From: Pectobacterium cacticida
Lineage (GTDB): Bacteria > Pseudomonadota > Gammaproteobacteria > Enterobacterales > Enterobacteriaceae
DNA: 64,000 bases
Reading direction: 5' to 3'
Assembly (NCBI RefSeq): GCF_036885195.1
Contig: NZ_CP133656.1
Location: 1,922,001 to 1,986,000 of the forward strand
Below, piece by piece: positions 19,395 through 27,467 of the stretch (positions are counted from its first letter, which is position 1; each line of letters opens with the position of its first letter). The position numbers and the translations under genes are program-made. The notes beneath the pieces are model-generated. The model made no database searches. It was not told the DNA's origin and saw only the letters and a list, made by a program, of their open reading frames with translations.

Positions 19395-19403
19395 GGTGTG
19401 TTC

Positions 19404-21506
19404 CTATGCGCTAAAGGGGTCGGGGGAGTCGTAAAGATCGAGATACCCAATGATGTTGATCGACAGGGTGGATTCCAGCTCGGTGAAGGACAACACCGGA
19501 ACGTGGTGAAATTCGTCTTGCAGCAGCGTACGCAGCGGACTGCGTAGATCCTGCGCCACCAGCACCAGACTGCGCGGCGACGAGAACGGCGGAAATGCCT
19601 GCCGCAGTTGGCTGAGCAGCGTTGAGGCGTAGTCCTGTGTCAGGGCGAAGAAGGTTTCGTTCTGCGTCTGGCGCAGCGCATCACGCAGTAGCTCTTCGCT
19701 TTCCGGCGTCAGTAGCCAGACAGCAAGGCTGTTTTCATCGCTGTACTGGTGGCAGATGTGCGATTTAAGCGCCAAACGCACGTAGTCGGTCAGCGCCAGC
19801 GTATCCCGCTCATGCTGGCCGACTTCGATCAGCGCCTCGGCGATGGGGCGCACCGATCGAAGCGGTACGCGTTCGGATGCCAGCCGTTGCAGCACGCTGG
19901 CGAAACGCGAGAGCGGCATGATGCGCTGTAGTTCCTGCGCCAATTCTGGCTGTTCGCTCTCTAGCCAGGACAGAATGGATTTGGTTTCCTGTAGGCCGAT
20001 GAATTGTGAACCGGTACGATGAATGGCCTGCTCCATACGCGCCAGAATCAGCTCATCCGCTGTCCAGCGCGGCACGTCGTCGGGCTGCTGCGCAACATGA
20101 GCCAACGGCAGCCAGAGCCATTGGCCTTCATCCCGCAGTGTGGAACCCGGCATGGCAAGCGTGGTATCAATTTGTGCAACGGCAGCACTGGCGACAGCCA
20201 GCCGATCGGTGACAAAGGTGGCTTTCACGTAAGGAATTTCATAGACGCAAAACTGAAACTCATCCTCTGCCAGCCGATCGCTGAATTCGATATCAAAAGA
20301 CGGCAACGTAAAACCGAAACGATAGACCAGTTTGTTACGCAGACGGCGGATATTCTGCACCAGCGCCGTCGCCGACGGCTGTCCTTGCCAGATGGGATGA
20401 AACAGCAGCAAATAGGCGCGCGTGGGGTTGAAACGCCGCAGATCCTGATAGCCGTTCTGTTCGGCTGGCATGTTGTCCGCCTCCGACTGGCTGGCATCCA
20501 ACTGGCCTTGCTGCTTGATGCGCCAAACCTGAAACAGACCACTGCCGAGTGACGCCAGACTGATAGCGATAAACACCAGCGTCGGCATCCCCGGCAGTAG
20601 CGCAAAGCCAAACATGCCGATGGAGGAGATGATCCACGCTTTGGGCTGGCTAGTGAGCTGTTCCGCAATTTCCCGACCAATATTGGCATCCACTTTTTGC
20701 CCATCGGCTGAGACGCGGGTGATGATCATTCCCGCAGTCAGCGATATCAGTAGCGCCGGGATCTGGGCGATCAGTCCATCGCCGATAGTCAGAACGGAAT
20801 AAACGTGCATGGCATCGGTCGCGGCCATATTGTGCTGCAACACGCCGATGGCGAAACCGCCGATCATGTTGATGAACACGATAACCAGCGACGCAATGGC
20901 ATCGCCTTTGACGAATTTCATCGCGCCGTCCATCGCCCCGAACAGTTGGCTCTCTTTCGCCAGATTTTCGCGTCGCTGCCGCGCCTGATGGGCTTCGATC
21001 AGCCCGGCACGCAGATCGCTGTCGATGGACATCTGTTTGCCGGGCATCGCATCCAGCGTGAAACGTGCCGCTACCTCGGCTACGCGCTCGGAGCCTTTGG
21101 TGATCACCAGAAAATTCACCACCGTCAGAATCAGAAAGATAACCAGACCGACCGCCAGATTCCCGCCTACCACGTAGTTACCGAAAGCCTCAACGATATG
21201 GCCGCCGTCTTGCTGGAGCAGGATTTGGCGTGTGGTGGAAATGGAGATCGCCAATCGGAACATGGTGGTCAACAACAGCACCGCGGGAAATGTCGAGAAG
21301 GCCAGCGGCTTGGGCAGATACATCGCCAGCACGATCAGCAAAGAAGAAGCGCAGATGTTAAGCGCGATGAGCACATCGATCAGCCCGGTAGGCAGTGGGA
21401 TGATCATCATGAAAACGATAGACATCACGATGACCGCGCCAACGACTTCAGAGCGCTGCATCGCGCTCAGCGCAATACGGTTCAGCCAGGTAATCAGCAG
21501 ATTCAT
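19404..21506 (-). CDS. hrcV: Type III export gate protein HrcV (SctV)
   Basis: A 700-residue FHIPEP (FlhA/YscV)-family protein. About eight N-terminal membrane segments precede a large cytoplasmic domain (from about residue 350) that forms a nonameric ring. The conserved motif TKGSERVAEVAARFTLDAMPGKQMSID is visible. It receives chaperone-substrate complexes. It overlaps the hrpJ stop by 4 bases (ATGA). Confidence 0.97.
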   Translation of the reverse strand: MNLLITWLNRIALSAMQRSEVVGAVIVMSIVFMMIIPLPTGLIDVLIALNICASSLLIVLAMYLPKPLAFSTFPAVLLLTTMFRLAISISTTRQILLQQDGGHIVEAFGNYVVGGNLAVGLVIFLILTVVNFLVITKGSERVAEVAARFTLDAMPGKQMSIDSDLRAGLIEAHQARQRRENLAKESQLFGAMDGAMKFVKGDAIASLVIVFINMIGGFAIGVLQHNMAATDAMHVYSVLTIGDGLIAQIPALLISLTAGMIITRVSADGQKVDANIGREIAEQLTSQPKAWIISSIGMFGFALLPGMPTLVFIAISLASLGSGLFQVWRIKQQGQLDASQSEADNMPAEQNGYQDLRRFNPTRAYLLLFHPIWQGQPSATALVQNIRRLRNKLVYRFGFTLPSFDIEFSDRLAEDEFQFCVYEIPYVKATFVTDRLAVASAAVAQIDTTLAMPGSTLRDEGQWLWLPLAHVAQQPDDVPRWTADELILARMEQAIHRTGSQFIGLQETKSILSWLESEQPELAQELQRIMPLSRFASVLQRLASERVPLRSVRPIAEALIEVGQHERDTLALTDYVRLALKSHICHQYSDENSLAVWLLTPESEELLRDALRQTQNETFFALTQDYASTLLSQLRQAFPPFSSPRSLVLVAQDLRSPLRTLLQDEFHHVPVLSFTELESTLSINIIGYLDLYDSPDPFSA

Positions 21507-22711
21507 GGCTGCTCCTTATCCGCGTCGCGCGCGCCCTGTTTTTGCGGCGATGCGGCGTCACGCGGTGCCCGTTCGTTATGCTGAGAATTATGGGCCTCTT
21601 GCTTTTCGTATTGGGCGATATCGCCAATCATGCCGCGTATCAGTTGGAGCGCCGTTTGCCGGTTTTTATCGTCCCGCCACAGCGGATGCGGCAGATCGCT
21701 GACGAGCGGCAGCAGGGCGCTGAAAAACATCGCCTGATGCTGAACCTGTGTCCCGGCGACTTCCCGACCGAGATTATGCAGGTCGCGGGAATAGGCGCCG
21801 TTAGCGCTCAGGCCAATCAAACGGCGGGTCAGATCCACGGCACTGAGGGTAAAAGCTGGCATTTTGTTCGCCAGTCGCGTGAGCAGCGCCTGACTGGATG
21901 ACAGCGTATGGCTCAGGTGGCGGGAATCATTGAGGTTGCTCAGCATCTTGCGAAGAACGGCTTTCGAAATAGAAGGCGTCAGCGAGGCGATATCCGCCGC
22001 CAGCGCGCGCTGCAACGTGCGCAGCCCAATGGAGAATGTTGCGGCATCAAAGCGTTCCAAAAGAGAGTCCAGCAGCGCGCTGGCCGATTGCTGATGCACG
22101 ATTTTCTGATAGTACAGATCGCGCATCGCCTGTTTCTGTTCCGGCTGGGTGCTAAACAATGCAATGGCCGTCGCGGTATTCAGACCCGCTCGGACTTCTG
22201 GCCCTTTCTCTTGATGCAACTGCTGTAACGCATCCTCTGCCGCCGCTGCCAATTCTGGCTGCTGGACAGATTGCTGCCGGATGTGGCGCAGCAGGATATC
22301 GCCCCGCGCCGGATCGTTGCCTGCAGCTTCCAGAACGGCATCAAGAGACGGCGACCCTTTCTGCATCAGCAGATCGCGCATGCGGCTCAACTGCTGGTCG
22401 AGCGTACTTTGCGACGGGTTTTCCAGCATCCTTAGCAGTTCCGTCAGCTTCTCAATTCGTTCGACATTAGCAGTCGCGCGGGCTTCTGGCTGCTGGGCGA
22501 TTTGGCGCCGGTTCAGCGATTTACTTCTCCGCTCAGCCTGCTCGCCAAACGCCATCGCGACCTCTTCCATTGAGGTAGATAACGGCGAGCCGGGAGACGC
22601 ATGGTGATAAGGGGGCTGCTGCACCGCGGCCTGTGGCACGAGGTCATCATTCGCGACGACGGGGCGCGGCAGGGCGTTGCTAGAGGGAGGAACGGTCGGC
22701 ATTTTGATCAT
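21503..22711 (-). CDS. hrpJ: Type III gatekeeper HrpJ (SctW)
   Basis: A 402-residue YopN/InvE-family gatekeeper, first gene of the leftward hrp operon. The start is set at 22711 (MIKMPTVPP), 66 bases downstream of a perfect hrp box. An open frame reaching 22930 would put the promoter inside the gene. HrpJ-family proteins control secretion of translocators and harpins and are themselves secreted in P. syringae and E. amylovora. Confidence 0.93.
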   Translation of the reverse strand: MIKMPTVPPSSNALPRPVVANDDLVPQAAVQQPPYHHASPGSPLSTSMEEVAMAFGEQAERRSKSLNRRQIAQQPEARATANVERIEKLTELLRMLENPSQSTLDQQLSRMRDLLMQKGSPSLDAVLEAAGNDPARGDILLRHIRQQSVQQPELAAAAEDALQQLHQEKGPEVRAGLNTATAIALFSTQPEQKQAMRDLYYQKIVHQQSASALLDSLLERFDAATFSIGLRTLQRALAADIASLTPSISKAVLRKMLSNLNDSRHLSHTLSSSQALLTRLANKMPAFTLSAVDLTRRLIGLSANGAYSRDLHNLGREVAGTQVQHQAMFFSALLPLVSDLPHPLWRDDKNRQTALQLIRGMIGDIAQYEKQEAHNSQHNERAPRDAASPQKQGARDADKEQP

Positions 22712-22776
22712 GGTTTCATCCTGAATAAGTCGGCTACGTGTCGTGGTGTGAACGTGCGGCAATATGCATGTATTGC

Positions 22777-22804
22777 TGTGTGGACGCTGAAAAGGATGGG
22801 TTCC
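22777..22804 (-). promoter_or_regulatory. HrpL-dependent promoter (hrp box) of hrpJ operon
   Basis: On the minus strand GGAACC, 15 bases, then CCACACA: a perfect match to GGAACC-N15/16-CCACNNA, the ECF sigma HrpL promoter. It serves the eleven-gene operon hrpJ to hrcU. Confidence 0.92.
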
Positions 22805-22953
22805 CCAGCGTGAAGTCATCGGAGTAGGCTGAATTTGATGGCGGATTAGGTGAACTGCCGTTTTACTGATTGCAGCAACTTGCAATTCCGTGCTGTGTTC
22901 GCTGGCAAAAAGTGGCACGATAATAGGCAATTTAAAAAAAATAACTTATTAAA

Positions 22954-22966
22954 AATCAATGCAATA
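22954..22966 (+). promoter_or_regulatory. Possible IHF site upstream of hrpL
   Basis: AATCAATGCAATA matches the IHF consensus WATCAANNNNTTR at all but one defined position. It lies about 17-29 bases before the sigma-54 promoter in an AT-rich stretch. IHF bending is known to help sigma-54 activation of hrpL in related bacteria. The single match is weak evidence. Confidence 0.35.
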
Positions 22967-22980
22967 AAGATAATTCCGGG

Positions 22981-22997
22981 CTGGCACAAGGCTTGCT
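22981..22997 (+). promoter_or_regulatory. Sigma-54 promoter of hrpL
   Basis: CTGGCACAAGGCTTGCT fits the -24/-12 consensus (TGGCAC-N5-TTGC) with the required GG-N10-GC spacing. Transcription should start near 23008, about 33 bases before the hrpL ATG. The activator is expected to be HrpS, encoded at 26331. Confidence 0.9.
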
Positions 22998-23040
22998 CTT
23001 CCGTTTTTGCCAATGGGGCACAACAACGGAGAGTCAGCAA

Positions 23041-23574
23041 ATGGATATGTCAACCCTGAAACACATCGAACCGACCCCGGCGCTCGCTGTCGATTGGGAG
23101 CAGGTGTTTCGTCAACACGGAAAGAAATTGCATAACTTCATCCGCAAGCGCGTTAGCAACCATGACGACGTTGAGGATTTACAGCAAATGACCTACCTGG
23201 AAGTGCTCAAACATCAGGATAAATTTGCGGGAGCATCGCGGCCGGAGACATGGGTATTTGGTATTGCCCTCAATCTGGTTCGCAACTATTTCAAGCAGGC
23301 ACGGCAGCGCGCTCAGGAAATGGGTGATGAGATGCTGGAGCATATTGCGATAGATCTCGATCCCAGCGCGATCGCTGAGAGTCAAGGGGCATTGAAACGC
23401 GCCATGGATGCCATCGTCTCGTTGCCTGAGGATACCCGTCAGATGCTGATGCAGTTGCTGGATACCGATGCCAGTTATCAGGATCTTGCGTTGCAGTTGG
23501 AGATCCCCATCGGTACGGTGCGGTCAAGGCTGTCTCGTGCTCGAGGGGTGATCCGTCAGGCCGTTGAGTCCTGA
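23041..23574 (+). CDS. hrpL: ECF sigma factor HrpL
   Basis: A 177-residue ECF sigma factor. Region 2 (DVEDLQQMTYLEVLKHQDKF and PETWVFGIALNLVRNYFK) and region 4 (YQDLALQLEIPIGTVRSRLSRAR, helix-turn-helix) are both visible. The ATG at 23041 has GGAGAG upstream; an in-frame ATG at 23047 is an alternative. A frame reaching 22993 would start inside the sigma-54 promoter. HrpL directs transcription from the hrp boxes found before hrpJ, hrpA, hrpF, hrpN and dspE. Confidence 0.96.
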   Translation: MDMSTLKHIEPTPALAVDWEQVFRQHGKKLHNFIRKRVSNHDDVEDLQQMTYLEVLKHQDKFAGASRPETWVFGIALNLVRNYFKQARQRAQEMGDEMLEHIAIDLDPSAIAESQGALKRAMDAIVSLPEDTRQMLMQLLDTDASYQDLALQLEIPIGTVRSRLSRARGVIRQAVES

Positions 23575-23632
23575 CGGCATTTCACGGGACGAAACGGCGA
23601 ACCTGCACCTACCGTACTTCACTGACTGCTAT

Positions 23633-23663
23633 GGCAACCGCCTTGCTCAAGGTGGCGGTTGCC
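23633..23663 (+). terminator. Strong hairpin between hrpL and hrpX
   Basis: A perfect 10-bp GC-rich stem (GGCAACCGCC at 23633-23642, GGCGGTTGCC at 23654-23663) closes an 11-base loop. There is no T-run, so it may be a rho-assisted terminator or an mRNA stabiliser. It separates hrpL from the two-component genes. Confidence 0.5.
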
Positions 23664-23816
23664 GCTCAGTGAGTGGGTCGCACGCCGTGATATCAGGTCG
23701 CATCTATGCTGTTGCAGGGTTTCCTGTCCATCTTCTGGAATGTTGAGACGCCGTATCGTGCTACCTGCACGGCGGGTGGCAGCACACGTGTCTTAATTCA
23801 AAATAAGGAGATGGCA

Positions 23817-25286
23817 ATGATGTTCATCCAACCGTTACGTTCCGATCAAAAGATCAAGGCTCTCGAGCTGGAATTGGTGGATTTTGCATTTGGTCGCATC
23901 AAGGACGCGATTTATATCGTCAATGAAGATCAGCGTTTTTGTTATGTCAATGAGGCCGCCAGCCAGACGCTGGGTTACAGCATTACGGAATTCATGCATC
24001 TTAGCGTTGTCGATATCGACCCGTTCTGGAGCGCCGATCATCGGTCACCGGACCGGCCGCAGGAGTGCGAATCAGACGTGGCTACCACGTTTGAAACCCG
24101 ACACATCACCCGCTCAGGCATGGCTATTCCCGTAGAAGTTAATCTCACACATTTCCAACACAGAGGACGTAGCTACAGCATGTGTGTCGTCAGAGATATC
24201 AGGGAACGTAAACATATTGAACAGTTAGCCTACGCGCGAGAGCAGGAATTTCGCGCGCTGGTTGAGAACACGCCGGATTTGATTATTCGCTTCGATCCCA
24301 ACCTGAATTGCCTGTACGCCAACGCGGCCAGTTTAAAACATCTGGATTTCACCATAGAGCAACTTCGGGGCCGTATGATTACGGAGTTGATGCCCGGAGT
24401 AGTGTGTGCAATCCGCATGGAACAGCTGGTGCATCAGGTGGTTTATACCCGCAGCAGCGCAGAAGGTGAAGTGATGGAGTCGCGGGGGAAAGGCGATCAG
24501 CGCTATCAAAGTATTCACCATATTCGCTGTGTGCCGGAGTTTGACCAGCATGGCGCGCTGGTGTCGATTCTGGCCGTAGGGCGAGATATTACCGCGATGC
24601 GCTATGCGGAGAAAAAACTGGCTGATTCGCATATGCAACTGCGTTTGCTGGCACGCCAGCGTGAGATATCGCGTGAGGAAGAACGTAAGCATATCGCGCA
24701 GGAAATTCACGATGAGCTGGGGCAGCATTTGACCACGATCCGCATGAGCCTGTCGCTGATGCGCTTATGTTTCGCCAAGGAAAATCCTGACATGCAGGCG
24801 CATTTGCAAAAGCTGATGCAGTTGGCTGACCAAACGATTCAGGTGGTGCGTAATGTGTCGACCCGGCTCAGACCGAATGTGTTGAATATGGGGCTTACAC
24901 CTGCGTTGGAGTGGCTGTGCGACGAATTTAACCGGCACTATAGCGCCACCTGTCTGCTACGAACGCTGGGGGAACCGCTGGCGCTCAATGACGAAAGCAC
25001 CACAGCAGCATTCCGCGTCGTGCAGGAGTCGTTAACTAACGTCGCGCGCTACGCCGGCGCTACCCAGGTACGCATTACGCTGGATAATCAGCCAGACTGT
25101 GTGGTGCTGTGCATCAAAGACAACGGCAAAGGTTTTGATTCCCAGGCTAAAAATAAAAACGCTTTCGGGCTTATGAGTATGAAAGAACGAGGGCGGATGC
25201 TGGGAGGCGAAGTCGTGATTGAAAGTGAGCCCGGTAAAGGCACGCTGGTGCAGTTAACGTTTCCTAAAAATGGCGATACCCGTTAA
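23817..25286 (+). CDS. hrpX: Sensor histidine kinase HrpX
   Basis: A 489-residue cytoplasmic kinase without membrane segments. Two PAS domains (about residues 15-130 and 140-260, DAIYIVNEDQRFCYVNEA and LIIRFDPNLNCLYANA) precede a HisKA_3 dimerisation helix with the phospho-acceptor His298 (EIHDELGQHL). The HATPase domain has VVQESLTNVARYA (N box) and DNGKGFD. AAGGAG ends at 23810, so the ATG at 23817 is best spaced; 23811 and 23820 are alternatives. With HrpY it is expected to activate hrpS in response to an internal signal, as in Pantoea and Erwinia. Confidence 0.93.
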   Translation: MMFIQPLRSDQKIKALELELVDFAFGRIKDAIYIVNEDQRFCYVNEAASQTLGYSITEFMHLSVVDIDPFWSADHRSPDRPQECESDVATTFETRHITRSGMAIPVEVNLTHFQHRGRSYSMCVVRDIRERKHIEQLAYAREQEFRALVENTPDLIIRFDPNLNCLYANAASLKHLDFTIEQLRGRMITELMPGVVCAIRMEQLVHQVVYTRSSAEGEVMESRGKGDQRYQSIHHIRCVPEFDQHGALVSILAVGRDITAMRYAEKKLADSHMQLRLLARQREISREEERKHIAQEIHDELGQHLTTIRMSLSLMRLCFAKENPDMQAHLQKLMQLADQTIQVVRNVSTRLRPNVLNMGLTPALEWLCDEFNRHYSATCLLRTLGEPLALNDESTTAAFRVVQESLTNVARYAGATQVRITLDNQPDCVVLCIKDNGKGFDSQAKNKNAFGLMSMKERGRMLGGEVVIESEPGKGTLVQLTFPKNGDTR

Positions 25287-25322
25287 TCGCGGGATAAGAA
25301 CAACAAAAGGAAGAAATGAGCG

Positions 25323-25964
25323 ATGGGCAAACCAATACGTTTAATGATCGCAGACGATCACGTCATCATGCGTGAAGGGCTCAAGCAGATCTTCGCGCTG
25401 GATGCGTCGCTGAGCGTCGTCGCCGAAGCCGGAAATGGCGCTCAGGTACTGGCACAACTGCGCAGCGTGAAGCCCGATTTGCTGCTGCTGGATATGTCGA
25501 TGCCCGGTATCAGCGGTGAAGCATTGATTTCACGCGTGGTGGCGCAACATCCGCATCTGCCGATTCTGGTGCTCAGTATGTACAGCGAAGCGCAGATTGC
25601 ACAGCATGCGCTGAAGAGCGGCGCCAGAGGTTACATCACCAAAGATAAGGACCCGGAAGCCCTGCTATCGGCGATCCGCCGTGTGGCGCAGGGGGCTCGC
25701 TATATCGACCACACAATTGCCGAGCAACTGGTGTTTTCCAACTACGCGGAGGGGGGCAGAGCCGAACACGATGTACTGACGCCCAGAGAGCATCAGATCA
25801 TGATTATGTTTGCGCAGGGGATGGGCATCAATGCCATCGCCAATGAGCTAGCGATCAGCAATAAAACGGTCAGCACTCATAAGGCGCGTCTGATGGAAAA
25901 AATGCAGTTCAGTACCAATGTGGAGATCGTGAAATATGTTGTGAGTAAGAAGCTAATTCCCTAG
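25323..25964 (+). CDS. hrpY: Response regulator HrpY
   Basis: A 213-residue NarL/FixJ-type regulator. The receiver domain has the acidic pair in MIADDH, phospho-acceptor Asp57 (LLLLDMSMPG) and the conserved Lys in YITKDKD. The C-terminal LuxR helix-turn-helix is LTPREHQIMIMFAQGMGINAIANELAISNKTVSTHKARLMEKM in outline. It follows hrpX by 36 bases in one operon. The expected target is the hrpS promoter downstream. Confidence 0.95.
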   Translation: MGKPIRLMIADDHVIMREGLKQIFALDASLSVVAEAGNGAQVLAQLRSVKPDLLLLDMSMPGISGEALISRVVAQHPHLPILVLSMYSEAQIAQHALKSGARGYITKDKDPEALLSAIRRVAQGARYIDHTIAEQLVFSNYAEGGRAEHDVLTPREHQIMIMFAQGMGINAIANELAISNKTVSTHKARLMEKMQFSTNVEIVKYVVSKKLIP

Positions 25965-26330
25965 CAGTGGGAATTCGCCGTGAAAAGGAGAACAGATAAA
26001 AGGGATTCAACCGTCGCTGAATCCCTTTACTGAGGCTTACCATTTCCTAACGATATCCTTTCGCTTTCCTGCGTATTAATTAAATGATAATGGGCTGTTT
26101 TTTCTTGTTTTTATCGTTTTTTGTAGGTATTTCCCTACAAATTGCTCTGGAATTCCTACCTGATGTTCAGCGATGCCTGATGGTTTCATTATTCAATGGC
26201 GGTAATGCTTGTCATCGTTCCGCCGGTGATGAAATCAGTGTGCGTTATGCGGAGAAACGCCACGGATTTTCGGTGGAATCCACGTTATGGAAGGCAGTCA
26301 GTTAGCCCGTTTGGGCTCTAGGAGTAGTCA
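25965..26330 (+). other. hrpY-hrpS intergenic region
   Basis: This 366-base gap begins with a terminator-like hairpin (25999-26028) and then is AT-rich. It should contain the hrpS promoter and HrpY binding sites, but no hexamers or repeats could be assigned with confidence. A 73-codon open frame at 26084-26305 lacks a ribosome site and recognisable features and is not called. Confidence 0.5.
25999..26028 (+). terminator. Hairpin after hrpY
   Basis: A perfect 11-bp stem (AAAGGGATTCA at 25999-26009, TGAATCCCTTT at 26018-26028) with an 8-base loop. The only U-tract is the three T residues closing the stem, so termination efficiency is uncertain. Confidence 0.6.
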
Positions 26331-27386
26331 ATGAATAATCATTACCGTCAGGACAGACAGCACAATTCATCATTCGATCATTCACCCGTAGAGAAGGCGT
26401 CATCAGCGGACTTTCGGTCATCATTAGACTCTTCCCTGCCGCTGTCGGAATCATCCCCGTCTATGGCCGATGATATTCACTCATCGTTGTCGCCAATCAT
26501 CAATGTTATTGCTCCCCTTAATGTCGATATCGTGCTGGAAGGTGAAACCGGTACGGGAAAAGATACGCTGGCGAATCGCATTCATCGGCTGTCCCGATGC
26601 AGCGGCCCACTGGTGGCGGTGAACTGCGCCGCCGTACCTGAAAATCTGGCTGAAAGCGAACTATTCGGCGTGGTGTCGGGCGCTTATACCGGCGCGAACC
26701 GCTCCCGCGCGGGCTATCTGGAAAGTGCGGATAGGGGGATTCTGTTTCTGGATGAGATCGACAGTATGCCGATGACGCTACAAGCCAAGATGCTACGCGT
26801 GCTGGAAAGCCGCGGCGTAAAGCGGTTGGGAAGCACTCAGTTTACGCCCGTGGATATGCGTGTGATTGTGGCGACGCAAACGCCTTTGCTGCAATTAGTG
26901 GAAAAAGGGCTGTTTCGACGCGATCTCTATTTCCGTCTTGATACGGTCAAGATTCAACTGCCGACGCTGCGTTCTCGTAGCGATCTCATTCTGCCGTTGT
27001 TTCAACGTTTTAGTCAGGAAGCGGCGGTGCGTCTGAAAATGACGCCACCACCGATGACGGCAGACATTTACGAGCAGCTGCTGACCCACAGTTGGCCAGG
27101 CAATATTCGTGAACTGAAGGCGGCAGCGGAGCGCTGGACAATGGGGCTGTCGCCCTTGGCTGAAATTCAGCCGCTGCTGCACCCGCGTCCTTTGCAACTC
27201 AAAGATCGGTTAAAGCGAATTGAAAAATTTCTGATTCAGGATGCGCTGCGCCGCCACGGCCACTGCATTGACGAAGTGATTGCGGAACTGGGGATCCCCA
27301 AGCGGACACTCTATCATCGACTGAAAGTGCTGAATGTGACGGTGCGAGAGATGTGCGCCGGGGGCGGGGAAGCCTGTCAGGCATGA
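26331..27386 (+). CDS. hrpS: Sigma-54-dependent enhancer-binding protein HrpS
   Basis: A 351-residue AAA+ activator. Walker A is GETGTGKD, Walker B GILFLDEID, and a C-terminal Fis-type helix-turn-helix ends the protein (CIDEVIAELGIPKRTLYHRLKVL). The sigma-54 contact loop reads GAYTGA instead of the usual GAFTGA. There is no N-terminal receiver domain, so activity is set by amount and by partner proteins such as HrpV rather than by phosphorylation. GGAG lies just upstream of the ATG. It activates the hrpL promoter at 22981. Confidence 0.95.
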   Translation: MNNHYRQDRQHNSSFDHSPVEKASSADFRSSLDSSLPLSESSPSMADDIHSSLSPIINVIAPLNVDIVLEGETGTGKDTLANRIHRLSRCSGPLVAVNCAAVPENLAESELFGVVSGAYTGANRSRAGYLESADRGILFLDEIDSMPMTLQAKMLRVLESRGVKRLGSTQFTPVDMRVIVATQTPLLQLVEKGLFRRDLYFRLDTVKIQLPTLRSRSDLILPLFQRFSQEAAVRLKMTPPPMTADIYEQLLTHSWPGNIRELKAAAERWTMGLSPLAEIQPLLHPRPLQLKDRLKRIEKFLIQDALRRHGHCIDEVIAELGIPKRTLYHRLKVLNVTVREMCAGGGEACQA

Positions 27387-27467
27387 GGGCTGAATATCGA
27401 ACGTTGACCTGTCGGGATACCCAGGTCAACGTTCAGGTTGCGCTGTTTCTATTTACACTGTTTTTGG

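Noticed and set aside
20805..21584. 259-codon open frame antisense to hrcV
   Set aside because: Composition is typical of a shadow frame of a GC-rich gene (rich in His, Gln, Arg); hrcV itself is unambiguous.
22712..22930. N-terminal extension of hrpJ
   Set aside because: The extension would contain the hrp box itself, so the transcript starting there could not encode it.
26084..26305. 73-codon open frame between hrpY and hrpS
   Set aside because: No ribosome-binding site and no recognisable feature; it lies in the region expected to hold the hrpS promoter.
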